Positions 1-5,793 of a DNA stretch of 10,436 nucleotides are shown in pieces (positions within the stretch are counted from its first letter, which is position 1; each line of letters starts with the position of its first letter). Below the pieces are notes generated by a model. The model had not been told where the DNA came from. It did no database searches and was given only the letters and a program-made list of their open reading frames with translations. Source of the stretch: Clostridiales bacterium (GTDB lineage: Bacteria > Bacillota > Clostridia > Christensenellales > CAG-138); contig DNFZ01000099.1 in NCBI GenBank assembly GCA_003486785.1, positions 1 to 10,436 of the forward strand, in the 5' to 3' direction. The translations under genes and the position numbers were made by a program.

Positions 1-117
1 CACAACGGAAAACGGAGGGGGTACGTCCTCCGCTTTCCTACTATTTGCCACAAGGCAAAATAGAAAACTCTAAATCTGCACACAACGGAAAACGGAGGGG
101 GTACGCCCTCCGCTTTC
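1..117. repeat. Two near-identical 37-bp hairpin-forming direct repeats, 80 bp apart
   Basis: Positions 1-37 and 81-117 are the same 37-bp sequence with a single difference (T at 26, C at 106). Each copy contains an inverted repeat: CGGAGG (13-18) pairs with CCTCCG (27-32), and CGGAGGG (93-99) pairs with CCCTCCG (106-112). Outer AAA/TTT pairing continues beyond one A/C mismatch. Between them lies a third small palindrome, TTTGCC-ACAA-GGCAAA (44-59). The first copy touches the window edge, so more copies may lie to the left. The array could be a duplicated terminator or a dispersed intergenic palindrome; the window alone cannot decide. Confidence 0.85.
87..117 (-). terminator. Probable terminator of the ABC importer operon
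   Basis: Read on the minus strand, this hairpin begins 37 nt after the stop codon of the binding-protein gene. It has a 7-bp GC-rich stem (CGGAGGG with CCCTCCG, positions 93-112), a six-base loop, and then TTTT before CCG. The T run is short and partly pairs with the outer AAA, so it is an imperfect intrinsic terminator. A near-copy at 7-38 would act as a second one. No plus-strand gene enters from this side inside the window. Confidence 0.5.
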
Positions 118-154
118 GCCTAGGTCAGTCTTTCGTTTGGAGGAGACAGGAGCA

Positions 155-1288
155 TCAATCGTAGACGAGCAGCGCGATGGCCGGATCGTCAATGTTCGTT
201 GCGTTGTACCACTGCGCGCCGGTGTCCACATCGGCAACGGCTTCGCCCATGGCTGCCTTATACGCCAGCTCGACGGCCTTGTAGCCGATCTGATACGGAT
301 CCTGCGTGACCGAGCCGTAGAACCAGCCATTGCGAATGGCGTTCTTCTGCGCGGTGCCGGCATCGAAGCCAGCTACGACGAGGTCTGCATACTTGCCGTC
401 GTCGGCCAGATCTTCGCCGTCCGCGGTTGCTGCGAGCAAGCCCACGACTGCGCCTTCATTGGAGCAGAAGAGCGCGGCGATGCCGGATGTTGCAAGCAGG
501 GAGTTGGCGGATGTCTGCAGAGCGGTCGCTTCGGTGGTGGCGGAGACTTCTACGCGGATGATGATCGCGGCGCCGTCAACCTTGGCTTCCCACTTGGTGT
601 GGCCTTCCACGGACACGAGGCCGGGCTGGTAGGTTTCCGCGATTTCCTTCATCTTGTTGACGAAGCCCGTGGTGCGGCCGGTGACGGAGGCGGAGACCGC
701 ATCCTGGCTCAGGCAGCCGATGACGACGGGGTTTTCCGGGGTGGCGGCCTGCATCTTGGCAACGAGGGCGGCATTCTCGCCAAACTTCTCGGCGGCAAGC
801 GCAGCGGCGTTTTCGTTGTTGGTGGAAGCGGTGGCTTTCACGGCGCCGGTTTTGTCATCCGGAACGCCGGAGTCAAAGCCGATGACCGGGATGCCCTTTT
901 CCACGCACTCTTCCAGAATCTCGGTCACAGCCTCGGTGGAGAGGGCCGCCAGCGCGAGCGCTTTGGGGTTCTTCGCCATCTCGGTCTTGACCATGTTGAC
1001 CTGCGCGTCGATCTCCGTTTCGGAAGCGGGGCCATCGAAGTAGATCTCTACGCCGTAGTCGGCCGCGGCGGCTTCTGCGCCGGTTTTCACGGCCTGCCAG
1101 AACTGGTGCTGGAAGCCCTTCGACATCACGGGGATGTAGAGCGGTGCGGCTTCCGCAGGCGCTGCCGCTTCCGTCGCGGGGGCTGCTGCCGCTGCGGGGG
1201 CGGCTGTCTCGGTGGTGGCGGGCGCCGCGCATGCAACCATGCTGAGCACCATGCCGAGGGTCAACAGAATAACGACTAGTTTCTTCAT
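155..1288 (-). CDS. Sugar ABC transporter substrate-binding lipoprotein (RbsB-like)
   Basis: This is the extracellular solute-binding component of the importer, 377 aa. Residues 1-19 form a lipoprotein signal (MKK, then a hydrophobic stretch) ending in the lipobox MVAC with Cys20 as the lipidation site. Residues 21-49 are an Ala/Pro/Thr/Glu-rich tether. The mature two-lobe periplasmic-binding domain starts near residue 50. It carries SKGFQHQFW (56-64), VIGFDSGV (135-142), FCSNEGA (274-280), VAGFDAG (305-311), a GSVTQDP-type ligand segment (325-331) and a complete family-like C-terminus (NATNIDDPAIA). The start ATG (1286-1288) has GGAGG seven bases upstream. It is the last gene of the importer operon, 119 nt after the permease. 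The family suits a monosaccharide; L-fucose is inferred only from the divergent fuc genes. It is slightly long for RbsB because of the tether. Confidence 0.93.
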   Translation of the reverse strand: MKKLVVILLTLGMVLSMVACAAPATTETAAPAAAAAPATEAAAPAEAAPLYIPVMSKGFQHQFWQAVKTGAEAAAADYGVEIYFDGPASETEIDAQVNMVKTEMAKNPKALALAALSTEAVTEILEECVEKGIPVIGFDSGVPDDKTGAVKATASTNNENAAALAAEKFGENAALVAKMQAATPENPVVIGCLSQDAVSASVTGRTTGFVNKMKEIAETYQPGLVSVEGHTKWEAKVDGAAIIIRVEVSATTEATALQTSANSLLATSGIAALFCSNEGAVVGLLAATADGEDLADDGKYADLVVAGFDAGTAQKNAIRNGWFYGSVTQDPYQIGYKAVELAYKAAMGEAVADVDTGAQWYNATNIDDPAIALLVYD

Positions 1289-1313
1289 GAGTGTTCCTCC
1301 TTTTTTTATTCAC

Positions 1314-1332
1314 TACAGCAGTTTTTGCTGTA
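1314..1332 (-). other. Intercistronic hairpin ahead of the binding-protein gene
   Basis: TACAGCA (1314-1320) and TGCTGTA (1326-1332) form a perfect 7-bp stem with a five-base loop. It sits 13 bases upstream of the GGAGG of the binding-protein gene in the transcribed direction. A second GC-rich palindrome, GCGGC-GCA-GCCGC (1386-1398), lies just after the permease stop. Such structures can act as mRNA processing or stability elements that raise binding-protein levels relative to the membrane components. That role is inference. There is no T run after either stem, so a full terminator is unlikely. Confidence 0.5.
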
Positions 1333-1407
1333 AGCTTTGAAGATTGTATGATCTTTTCAGGCTATCAATCGATTACGTTCAGCCGGCGGCGCAGCCGCAA
1401 CCAACCA

Positions 1408-2412
1408 TTACCCCTTTTTCACGCGGTTGGCGGCCTTGGTGCGCTGGATGTCGAGCAGAACCGCTCCGATGACCACAGCGCCCGTGAAAAATGTTTGCCA
1501 GGGCGCCTGCAGGCCGCAGGAGGAAAGGCCGTTTTTCAGCACGCTCATGATGAACACGCCGATGAGCGTTCCAACCATCGTGCCCGCGCCGCCGCTCATG
1601 GACGTGCCGCCGATGACGACGCCCGCGATGGCGTTGAGCTCCTGCCCGTTGCCGGTGCCTGGGGTAATCGTCGTGTAGGCTGCGGCGTAGAAGATTCCGC
1701 CGAGGCCCGCAAAGAGGCCGCAGACCGTGTAGACGAGCACCTTCCACTTGCTCACATCGATGCCGGAGAGGCGGGAGGCCTCTTCGTTGGAACCGATGGC
1801 AAATGTGTAGCGACCGAACTTGGTCATGTGCAGCAAAAGCGCGGCGATGATGAAGAACGCGATGATCCATAGCGCGCCGACGGGGAAGCCGGAAATTCTC
1901 GTGTCCCCCAGAAAAAACGTATTGCGGATGAACAGCTTTTTAAACCAACCGCCGATCTCAGCAGTTGCGGTCGGCCAGGTTTGGGACTGCACCTTGGTGA
2001 TAATGGAACCGATACCCTGAGACATCATCATCGTGCCGAGCGTGGCGATAAACGGCGGCAGGCGGAGCTTGGCGACGAGAAGGCCGTTGGCAAGGCCAAA
2101 CGATGCGCCGACGCCGACGGTGAGCACCAGCGCGAGCGCCAGCGGCCACTGATGCTGCTTGAACACGAAAGCGCCAAGCAGCGCCGAGCACATCATGACC
2201 GTACCGATCGAAAGATCGATTCCGCCGGTGATGATGACAAACGTGACGCCGAACGCCATAAAGCCGATATAATAGCTCGACTCGAGGATGTTTTTGAACA
2301 TGTCCACCGAGAAGAAATTGTTACCGAAGATCGAGAAGAATACGTATAGAATCACCAGCGCGAGGGGCGCCAGCAGCGTCTGTAAGTTTGCCTTCCGTTT
2401 CATAGAATTCAT
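1408..2412 (-). CDS. Sugar ABC transporter permease (RbsC/XylH-type)
   Basis: Membrane subunit of the importer, 334 aa, full length for the family (E. coli RbsC is about 320). Hydrophobic segments can be seen at roughly 12-30, 47-67, 72-84, 91-113, 118-138, 178-196, 223-246, 260-290 and 306-321. Family signatures are TGGIDLSIG (62-70), PPFIATLGTM (119-128), the cytoplasmic coupling segment GSNEEASRLSGIDV (207-220) that contacts the ATPase, and ELNAIAGVVIGGTSMSGG (258-275). The ATG at 2410-2412 has GGAG eight bases upstream, inside the end of the ATPase gene. A second in-frame ATG at 2401-2403 has weaker support. Only five bases separate it from the ATPase stop codon, so translation is probably coupled. 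It would form a homodimer passing the sugar from the binding lipoprotein into the cytoplasm. Confidence 0.94.
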   Translation of the reverse strand: MNSMKRKANLQTLLAPLALVILYVFFSIFGNNFFSVDMFKNILESSYYIGFMAFGVTFVIITGGIDLSIGTVMMCSALLGAFVFKQHQWPLALALVLTVGVGASFGLANGLLVAKLRLPPFIATLGTMMMSQGIGSIITKVQSQTWPTATAEIGGWFKKLFIRNTFFLGDTRISGFPVGALWIIAFFIIAALLLHMTKFGRYTFAIGSNEEASRLSGIDVSKWKVLVYTVCGLFAGLGGIFYAAAYTTITPGTGNGQELNAIAGVVIGGTSMSGGAGTMVGTLIGVFIMSVLKNGLSSCGLQAPWQTFFTGAVVIGAVLLDIQRTKAANRVKKG

Positions 2413-2417
2413 ATAGG

Positions 2418-3917
2418 TTACTCCGTTTCCCGCATGGTTGCGTATGACATAATGCTTTCCTGACTAGCGTTTTCGATGGTGAGCTCGCCCACGAGACGCC
2501 CTTCGCACATGACAGCGATGCGGTCGCTCATGCGCAGCAGCTCCGGTAGCTCCGAGGAGATCATGATGATCGATTTTCCCTGTGCAGCGAGTTGGTTCAT
2601 GAGCTTGTAGATCTCGCTCTTGGCGCCAACGTCGATGCCGCGCGTGGGCTCGTCGAAGATCAGTATGTCGCAGTTGCGCAGCAGCCATTTGGAGATGACA
2701 ACCTTTTGCTGGTTGCCGCCGGAGAGGGATTTGATCAGGGTTGAGACGGAAGGCGTCCGCACCCCGATTTTTTCAACAAACTCTCCCGCAACGCGCGCGA
2801 TGGCGCGGCTCTTGACAAAAGGGCCTTTTGTAAACTGCTCCAGCGTAGGCAGAACCGTGTTGTCGCTCACGGAAAGGCCGAGGCAGAGCCCGAATTGCTT
2901 GCGATCTTCCGAGAGATAGCCGATGCCGGCGCGCACCGCCTCTACAGGAGTCGTGATGTGCACCTGCTTGCCTTTGACGAAGATTTCGCCGCCGTCGCGC
3001 TTGTCCGCGCCAAAGAGCAGCCGCGCCGTCTCCGTGCGCCCTGCGCCCATCAGCCCCGCAAATCCGAGTATCTCACCGCGGCGCAGGACAAAAGAAACGT
3101 CCTTTACGTCGTCCGAACGAAGGTTTCGCGCTTCAAGGATTACTTCGCTGTCGTCCGGCACATTGGAGGTTGACTTCGGGTCCTCATAGATCACGCGGCC
3201 GACCATCATCTTGATGATCTGATCCATCGTCGCTTCCACGGTGTCGAGCGTGCCGACCGTGTGCCCGTCCCGCATGACGGTGATGCGGTCGGAAATCTGT
3301 TTGAGCTCGTCCATACGGTGTGAGATGTATACGATACCGACGTCTTTTGCCTTGAGCTGGCGGATAAAAGTGAAGAGCTCTTGAATCTCCGTGTCCGTCA
3401 GCGGGGCAGAAGGTTCGTCCATGATCATAATGCGTGTGCTGGGAAACGAGAGCGCTTTGGCGATCTCGACCATCTGCTGCTTGGCGACCGTGAGGCGCTT
3501 GACCTGCGTGGTCGCATCGAGCTTGATGTTGAGCGAATCGAGCAGCGCCTGCGCTTTTTGGTTCTGTTCTTTCTTATTGAGGAACATGCCGCGCGCGGAT
3601 TCGCGCCCGATGAAGATGTTTTCCGCAACGGTGAGATCGCGAAGCAGGTTCAGCTCCTGATGGATGATACTGATGCCCAGATGCTGCGCCTGCGCAGGGG
3701 AATGGATTTCGATCTCTTTGTCAAAAAGCTCGATCTTGCCGCCGTCTTTCGTATAGATTCCGGTCAGAATCTTCATCAGCGTGCTCTTTCCCGCGCCGTT
3801 TTCACCGACCAGCGCAAGCACCTCGCCCGCATGCAGCGTCAGGTCTACGCCGTCGAGCGCATGCACGCCGGGGAAGAACTTTTGAATCCCTGTCATTCTC
3901 AATATGGTCTCAGACAA
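2418..3917 (-). CDS. Sugar ABC transporter ATP-binding protein, double nucleotide-binding domain (RbsA/MglA-type)
   Basis: Energising subunit of the importer, 499 aa, with two fused ABC domains as is normal for RbsA/XylG/MglA. Domain 1 has Walker A GENGAGKST (38-46), a degenerate signature LTVAKQQMVEIAKAL (142-156), Walker B IMIMDEP (163-169) and switch His200. Domain 2 has a degenerate Walker A, GLMGAGRTE (288-296), where Lys is replaced by Arg294. Its signature LSGGNQQK (398-405) is intact and its Walker B is ILIFDEPTRGID (418-429). The His switch is replaced in SSELPEL. This asymmetry is typical of the family. The start is TTG at 3915-3917, chosen because GAGGTGA (3922-3928) lies four bases upstream. 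The first in-frame ATG, at codon 8, has no ribosome binding site. It is first in the importer operon, with a leader of about 300 nt from the predicted promoter. Confidence 0.94.
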   Translation of the reverse strand: MSETILRMTGIQKFFPGVHALDGVDLTLHAGEVLALVGENGAGKSTLMKILTGIYTKDGGKIELFDKEIEIHSPAQAQHLGISIIHQELNLLRDLTVAENIFIGRESARGMFLNKKEQNQKAQALLDSLNIKLDATTQVKRLTVAKQQMVEIAKALSFPSTRIMIMDEPSAPLTDTEIQELFTFIRQLKAKDVGIVYISHRMDELKQISDRITVMRDGHTVGTLDTVEATMDQIIKMMVGRVIYEDPKSTSNVPDDSEVILEARNLRSDDVKDVSFVLRRGEILGFAGLMGAGRTETARLLFGADKRDGGEIFVKGKQVHITTPVEAVRAGIGYLSEDRKQFGLCLGLSVSDNTVLPTLEQFTKGPFVKSRAIARVAGEFVEKIGVRTPSVSTLIKSLSGGNQQKVVISKWLLRNCDILIFDEPTRGIDVGAKSEIYKLMNQLAAQGKSIIMISSELPELLRMSDRIAVMCEGRLVGELTIENASQESIMSYATMRETE

Positions 3918-4003
3918 AGTATCACCTCATCAATTGCATTTATAAAGGTAAAACGTGGCTTTTCGTCCGCGGCTGCTACCGTAGGTGCTGCGTGGTCGAA
4001 AAA

Positions 4004-4013
4004 GAACCGTTTT
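4004..4013. promoter_or_regulatory. Operator-like site O4 in importer leader
   Basis: GAACCGTTTT, centred on CG at 4008-4009. Its reverse complement AAAACGGTTC shares nine consecutive bases with site O3 (4511-4520). It lies about 90 bp upstream of the ATPase start and roughly 205 nt into the predicted importer transcript. It is an imperfect palindrome and is best supported by its match to the other three sites. It could be an auxiliary operator. Confidence 0.35.
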
Positions 4014-4205
4014 GAATGTTCTTGCCATGGTGGTTGTGAACAGCAGTGTCCGTGTTTTGCATTTGTGGCTCTCTGTTTATTGGACAAAAATTAGATTCTG
4101 GTGTTTGAAACGGCGGCGCTTGGGCCGGATTCGAGAAGGAAAATATGTGTTTTTCCGCAAAGCAAGGGGGATTTTCGCCAGAACAGCTCTTGGAAAGACG
4201 AAAGC

Positions 4206-4215
4206 GAAACGTTTC
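4206..4215. promoter_or_regulatory. Operator-like palindrome O1 at the importer promoter
   Basis: GAAACGTTTC is a perfect 10-bp palindrome with a central CG, the usual form for LacI-family operators. It lies about +5 to +14 relative to the start predicted from the minus-strand promoter at 4226-4254, a place where a bound repressor would block transcription. Its left flank AGCGAAACGTTT is identical over 12 bases to the reverse complement of site O2. It does not fit the CcpA cre consensus well outside the core. Confidence 0.65.
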
Positions 4216-4225
4216 ATCTTTTTGC

Positions 4226-4254
4226 ATTGTAACACTTACTTAATTTCTAGTCAA
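4226..4254 (-). promoter_or_regulatory. Predicted sigma-A promoter of the importer operon
   Basis: On the minus strand the -35 box is TTGACT (4254-4249) and the -10 box is TACAAT (4231-4226). Each matches the consensus at five of six bases, with an ideal 17-base spacer. Transcription would start near 4219 and run left through operator O1 into the ATPase gene, giving a leader of about 300 nt. The call is from sequence only. Confidence 0.65.
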
Positions 4255-4288
4255 GCCCCAATTTCAGTTATAGCACTCTGTGAAACTC

Positions 4289-4319
4289 TTGTTATAACAA
4301 CAAATAAACGTGTTATAAT
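4289..4319 (+). promoter_or_regulatory. Possible second plus-strand promoter with extended -10
   Basis: A perfect -10 box, TATAAT (4314-4319), is preceded by TG one base upstream (4311-4312), an extended -10. The -35-like TTGTTA (4289-4294) gives a 19-base spacer. The -35 is part of the palindrome TTGTTATAACAA (4289-4300). It points towards the regulator gene and would give a leader of about 260 nt. It has no operator directly after it, so it could supply a different level of control, or its palindrome may be a binding site for another protein. Confidence 0.4.
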
Positions 4320-4351
4320 GGTAATAATGCAAAGCGGCGCTTAGATTCCGC

Positions 4352-4381
4352 TTGACAGAGCAAAGGATCAAATGCTAGAAT
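4352..4381 (+). promoter_or_regulatory. Predicted strong sigma-A promoter of the regulator/fuc block
   Basis: The -35 box TTGACA (4352-4357) is perfect. The spacer is 18 bases and the -10 box TAGAAT (4376-4381) matches five of six, with an extended TG at 4373-4374. Transcription should start near 4388, directly before operator O2, and run about 200 nt to the regulator gene. No operator-like site is seen ahead of fucI, so this promoter may also drive the fuc genes by read-through. Confidence 0.68.
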
Positions 4382-4393
4382 AAACCGTAACTA

Positions 4394-4403
4394 AAAACGT
4401 TTC
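4394..4403. promoter_or_regulatory. Operator-like site O2 at the regulator promoter
   Basis: AAAACGTTTC, one base away from the O1 palindrome and centred on CG at 4398-4399. Read on the other strand it gives AGCGAAACGTTT, 12 bases identical to O1. It lies about +7 to +16 from the start predicted by the promoter at 4352-4381, matching the O1 position on the other arm. The simplest reading is autoregulation by the LacI-family protein encoded just downstream. Confidence 0.62.
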
Positions 4404-4510
4404 GCTATCAGCCTATCGATTCTCTTTCAAATTGACAGACATCAACCGGAAAAAGCACTAAAAAAGCGCATATTACCGCGCTGAACACGATCTACTTGTA
4501 TTTCATGGAC

Positions 4511-4520
4511 GAAACGGTTC
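4511..4520. promoter_or_regulatory. Operator-like site O3 in regulator leader
   Basis: GAAACGGTTC differs from O1 at one base and is centred on CG at 4515-4516. It forms part of the direct repeat GGACGAAAC, present at 4507-4515 and again at 4530-4538, 23 bp apart. It lies about 125 nt into the predicted regulator transcript, where it could be an auxiliary site or a roadblock. Confidence 0.42.
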
Positions 4521-4589
4521 GCGAAGCGCGGACGAAACAACGATCATATCGATAGAAATGCCGCTTTGGCGGTAGAGCAGGTAACCAGA

Positions 4590-5627
4590 TTGTCAACCAT
4601 CAAGGATGTATCAAAAGTCTCGGGATTGTCGCTTGCGACCATTTCGAAATATCTCAACGGCGGCAACGTGCGCGATGAGAACCGGCAGAGAATCGACGAT
4701 GCGGTCAAGGTTTTGGGCTATCGGATCAACCGGAACGCCAGAAGCCTCAAGACGAATCGGACGATGACGGTCGGCGTAGTGATGCCGACGCTGTCCGTGC
4801 CGTTTTTCGGCAGCGTGCTCTCCTCGCTCGATCAAACCCTGCGCGAGGCTGGCTATACGTCCTTTGTATGCAGCTACGATTTTGACCGCGATCTGGAGCT
4901 TGAGAAGCTTCGCGTGCTTTGCAACAACAATGTAGACGGCATCGTGCTTGCCGCGCAGCATGTCTCTGCAAATGAGCTCAACGAGATCCGCAACTCCCGC
5001 GGCAGTGAAATGCCCATGGTGCTGGTGGATCGAACGATCACAGGCTTTGTCTGCGACAGTATCGTGATAGACAACCTCAACGCGACCTATGGCGCGGTAG
5101 AGCAGCTCATCAACGCGGGGCACCGGCACATCGGCATCATCGTTGGCCCACTCGATATCTCCACGGCAAACGAGCGCATGGTCGGCTATCGGCGCGCGCT
5201 GGAGGATTACGGAATTTCGGTGGAGACAGGCCCGCGCCGCGCCGACGGGCAGCACGAAGAGCTCATCCAGATCGGCCGATATGATTTTGAGAGCGGTTAC
5301 CGCCAGTTTAACAACTTTATGGACATGGAAAACCCGCCCACGGCGCTTTGCGTGACCAATTACGACATGACCATGGGCGCGGTCACCGCGGCGCATGAGC
5401 GCAACATCATACTTGGAAAAGACATCGGCTTTGTCGGGTTTGACGCGGTGGATCTCTGCCGCATCGTCTCGCCGCCGCTCTCGATTGTAGAACAGCCCAC
5501 ACAGCTGATGGGGCAAAAAGCGGGCGAGATCCTGCTCAAGCGCATGGCCGGCGAAACCCTGCCGCACCCGCAGGTGATCCGCCTGAAAAGCTATCTGCAC
5601 AATCGTATTTATAAAGAAGAAGAATAA
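4590..5627 (+). CDS. LacI-family transcriptional regulator, probable repressor of the fucose locus
   Basis: DNA-binding sugar-responsive regulator, 345 aa. Residues 3-23 form the LacI helix-turn-helix (TIKDVSKVSG, then LSLATISKYLNG). A hinge helix around NARSLKT (49-55) follows, then a periplasmic-binding-like effector domain from VGVVMPTLSVPFFG to the C-terminus. It includes NVDGIVLAAQ, DNLNATYGAVEQLI and GFVGFDAVDL. I chose TTG at 4590-4592 as the start because it puts STIKDV at residue 2, as in LacI relatives, and has AGG eight bases upstream. A TTG at 4566 would add eight residues but has no ribosome binding site. Operator-like palindromes lie at its own promoter and at the divergent importer promoter, so both are its likely targets. 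The effector, perhaps L-fucose or a fuculose phosphate, is inferred from context. Its last codons lie inside a 56-bp tandem repeat. Confidence 0.92.
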   Translation: MSTIKDVSKVSGLSLATISKYLNGGNVRDENRQRIDDAVKVLGYRINRNARSLKTNRTMTVGVVMPTLSVPFFGSVLSSLDQTLREAGYTSFVCSYDFDRDLELEKLRVLCNNNVDGIVLAAQHVSANELNEIRNSRGSEMPMVLVDRTITGFVCDSIVIDNLNATYGAVEQLINAGHRHIGIIVGPLDISTANERMVGYRRALEDYGISVETGPRRADGQHEELIQIGRYDFESGYRQFNNFMDMENPPTALCVTNYDMTMGAVTAAHERNIILGKDIGFVGFDAVDLCRIVSPPLSIVEQPTQLMGQKAGEILLKRMAGETLPHPQVIRLKSYLHNRIYKEEE

Positions 5628-5730
5628 GCAACCGATACTTCTTGCGCTAGCCGCGCAATCGCATTTATAAAGAAGAAGAATAAGCAACCGATACTTCTTG
5701 CGCTGGCCGCGCAATCGCATTTATCAAGAA
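5600..5730. repeat. 56-bp tandem duplication spanning the 3' end of the regulator gene
   Basis: Unit 1 (5600-5655) and unit 2 (5656-5711) are identical at 54 of 56 bases; they differ at 5606/5662 (T/C) and 5649/5705 (A/G). A partial third copy begins at 5712 and matches for 13 bases, then diverges after AAGAA. Unit 1 contains the last nine codons and stop of the regulator (NRIYKEEE and TAA). Unit 2 repeats the same reading outside the gene. Each full unit ends in a hairpin. The short imperfect repeat at both edges suggests replication slippage between them. Confidence 0.93.
5642..5714 (+). terminator. Two copies of a short hairpin after the regulator gene, weak terminator candidates
   Basis: TTGCGC (5642-5647) pairs with GCGCAA (5653-5658) around the loop TAGCC. 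The copy at 5698-5714 has the same stem with loop TGGCC; the only change between the two copies here falls in the loop. Each stem is followed by TCGCATTTAT, which is only moderately T-rich. Full termination would isolate fucI from the only good promoter upstream, so partial attenuation or an mRNA stability role is as likely. Confidence 0.35.
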
Positions 5731-5736
5731 TAGTAT

Positions 5737-5755
5737 GACAGAACCAGTATCTGTC
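5737..5755 (+). promoter_or_regulatory. Inverted repeat in the fucI leader
   Basis: GACAGA (5737-5742) and TCTGTC (5750-5755) form a perfect 6-bp inverted repeat with a seven-base spacer. It ends 25 bases before the fucI ribosome binding site. It does not resemble the CG-centred operators of the divergent region. It may be an RNA hairpin or a site for another regulator. I found no convincing promoter in 5628-5793. Confidence 0.35.
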
Positions 5756-5793
5756 TTAACAAGCATCAAAAGACAAATCAAAGGAGAATCGTT

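Larger units (their letters stand above)
3918..4589. promoter_or_regulatory. Divergent intergenic control region between importer operon and regulator/fuc block
   Basis: This 672-base gap has no convincing gene. It is more AT-rich than its flanks, mostly between about 4200 and 4460. It contains a minus-strand promoter for the importer, a strong plus-strand promoter for the regulator, a second possible plus-strand promoter, and four sites of the form (G/A)AA(A/C)CGNTT(C/T). The predicted leaders are long: about 300 nt on the importer side and about 200 nt on the regulator side. The importer leader has one weak AT-rich hairpin (GGAAAA 4138-4143 with TTTTCC 4151-4156). I recognise no riboswitch. 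Short reading frames in both leaders lack good ribosome binding sites. Confidence 0.75.

Noticed and set aside
137..1279. Open reading frame of 380 codons on the plus strand opposite the binding-protein gene
   Set aside because: It is an antisense shadow of a high-GC gene: His/Gly/Arg-rich low-complexity product, no ribosome binding site and no family motif. The opposite strand encodes a complete lipoprotein.
4206..4215. CcpA cre site as an explanation for GAAACGTTTC
   Set aside because: Beyond the central bases it lacks the TGWAAR/YTWWCA arms of cre, while matching a second local site over 12 bases, which points to a pathway-specific LacI-family operator.
3976..4227. Small minus-strand frames in the importer leader (83 codons from 4227; 28 codons from about 4057)
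   Set aside because: The longer one would begin upstream of the predicted transcript start. Neither has a good ribosome binding site or a regulatory codon run.
4432..4437. A third perfect TTGACA in the regulator leader
   Set aside because: No acceptable -10 box occurs 16-19 bases downstream.
4558..4575. Five-codon ATG-to-TAG reading frame just before the regulator, overlapping a small CCGC/GCGG hairpin
   Set aside because: There is no ribosome binding site ahead of it, and such mini-frames are expected by chance.
5642..5671. Possible promoter in the tandem repeat (TTGCGC, 18-base spacer, TATAAA)
   Set aside because: The -35 matches only the first three bases and those bases form a hairpin stem; unit 2 does not preserve the -10.
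4611..5720. 369-codon minus-strand frame opposite the regulator
   Set aside because: Its start lies in the 56-bp repeat and the composition is typical of antisense translation. The LacI-family gene on the plus strand accounts for the region.
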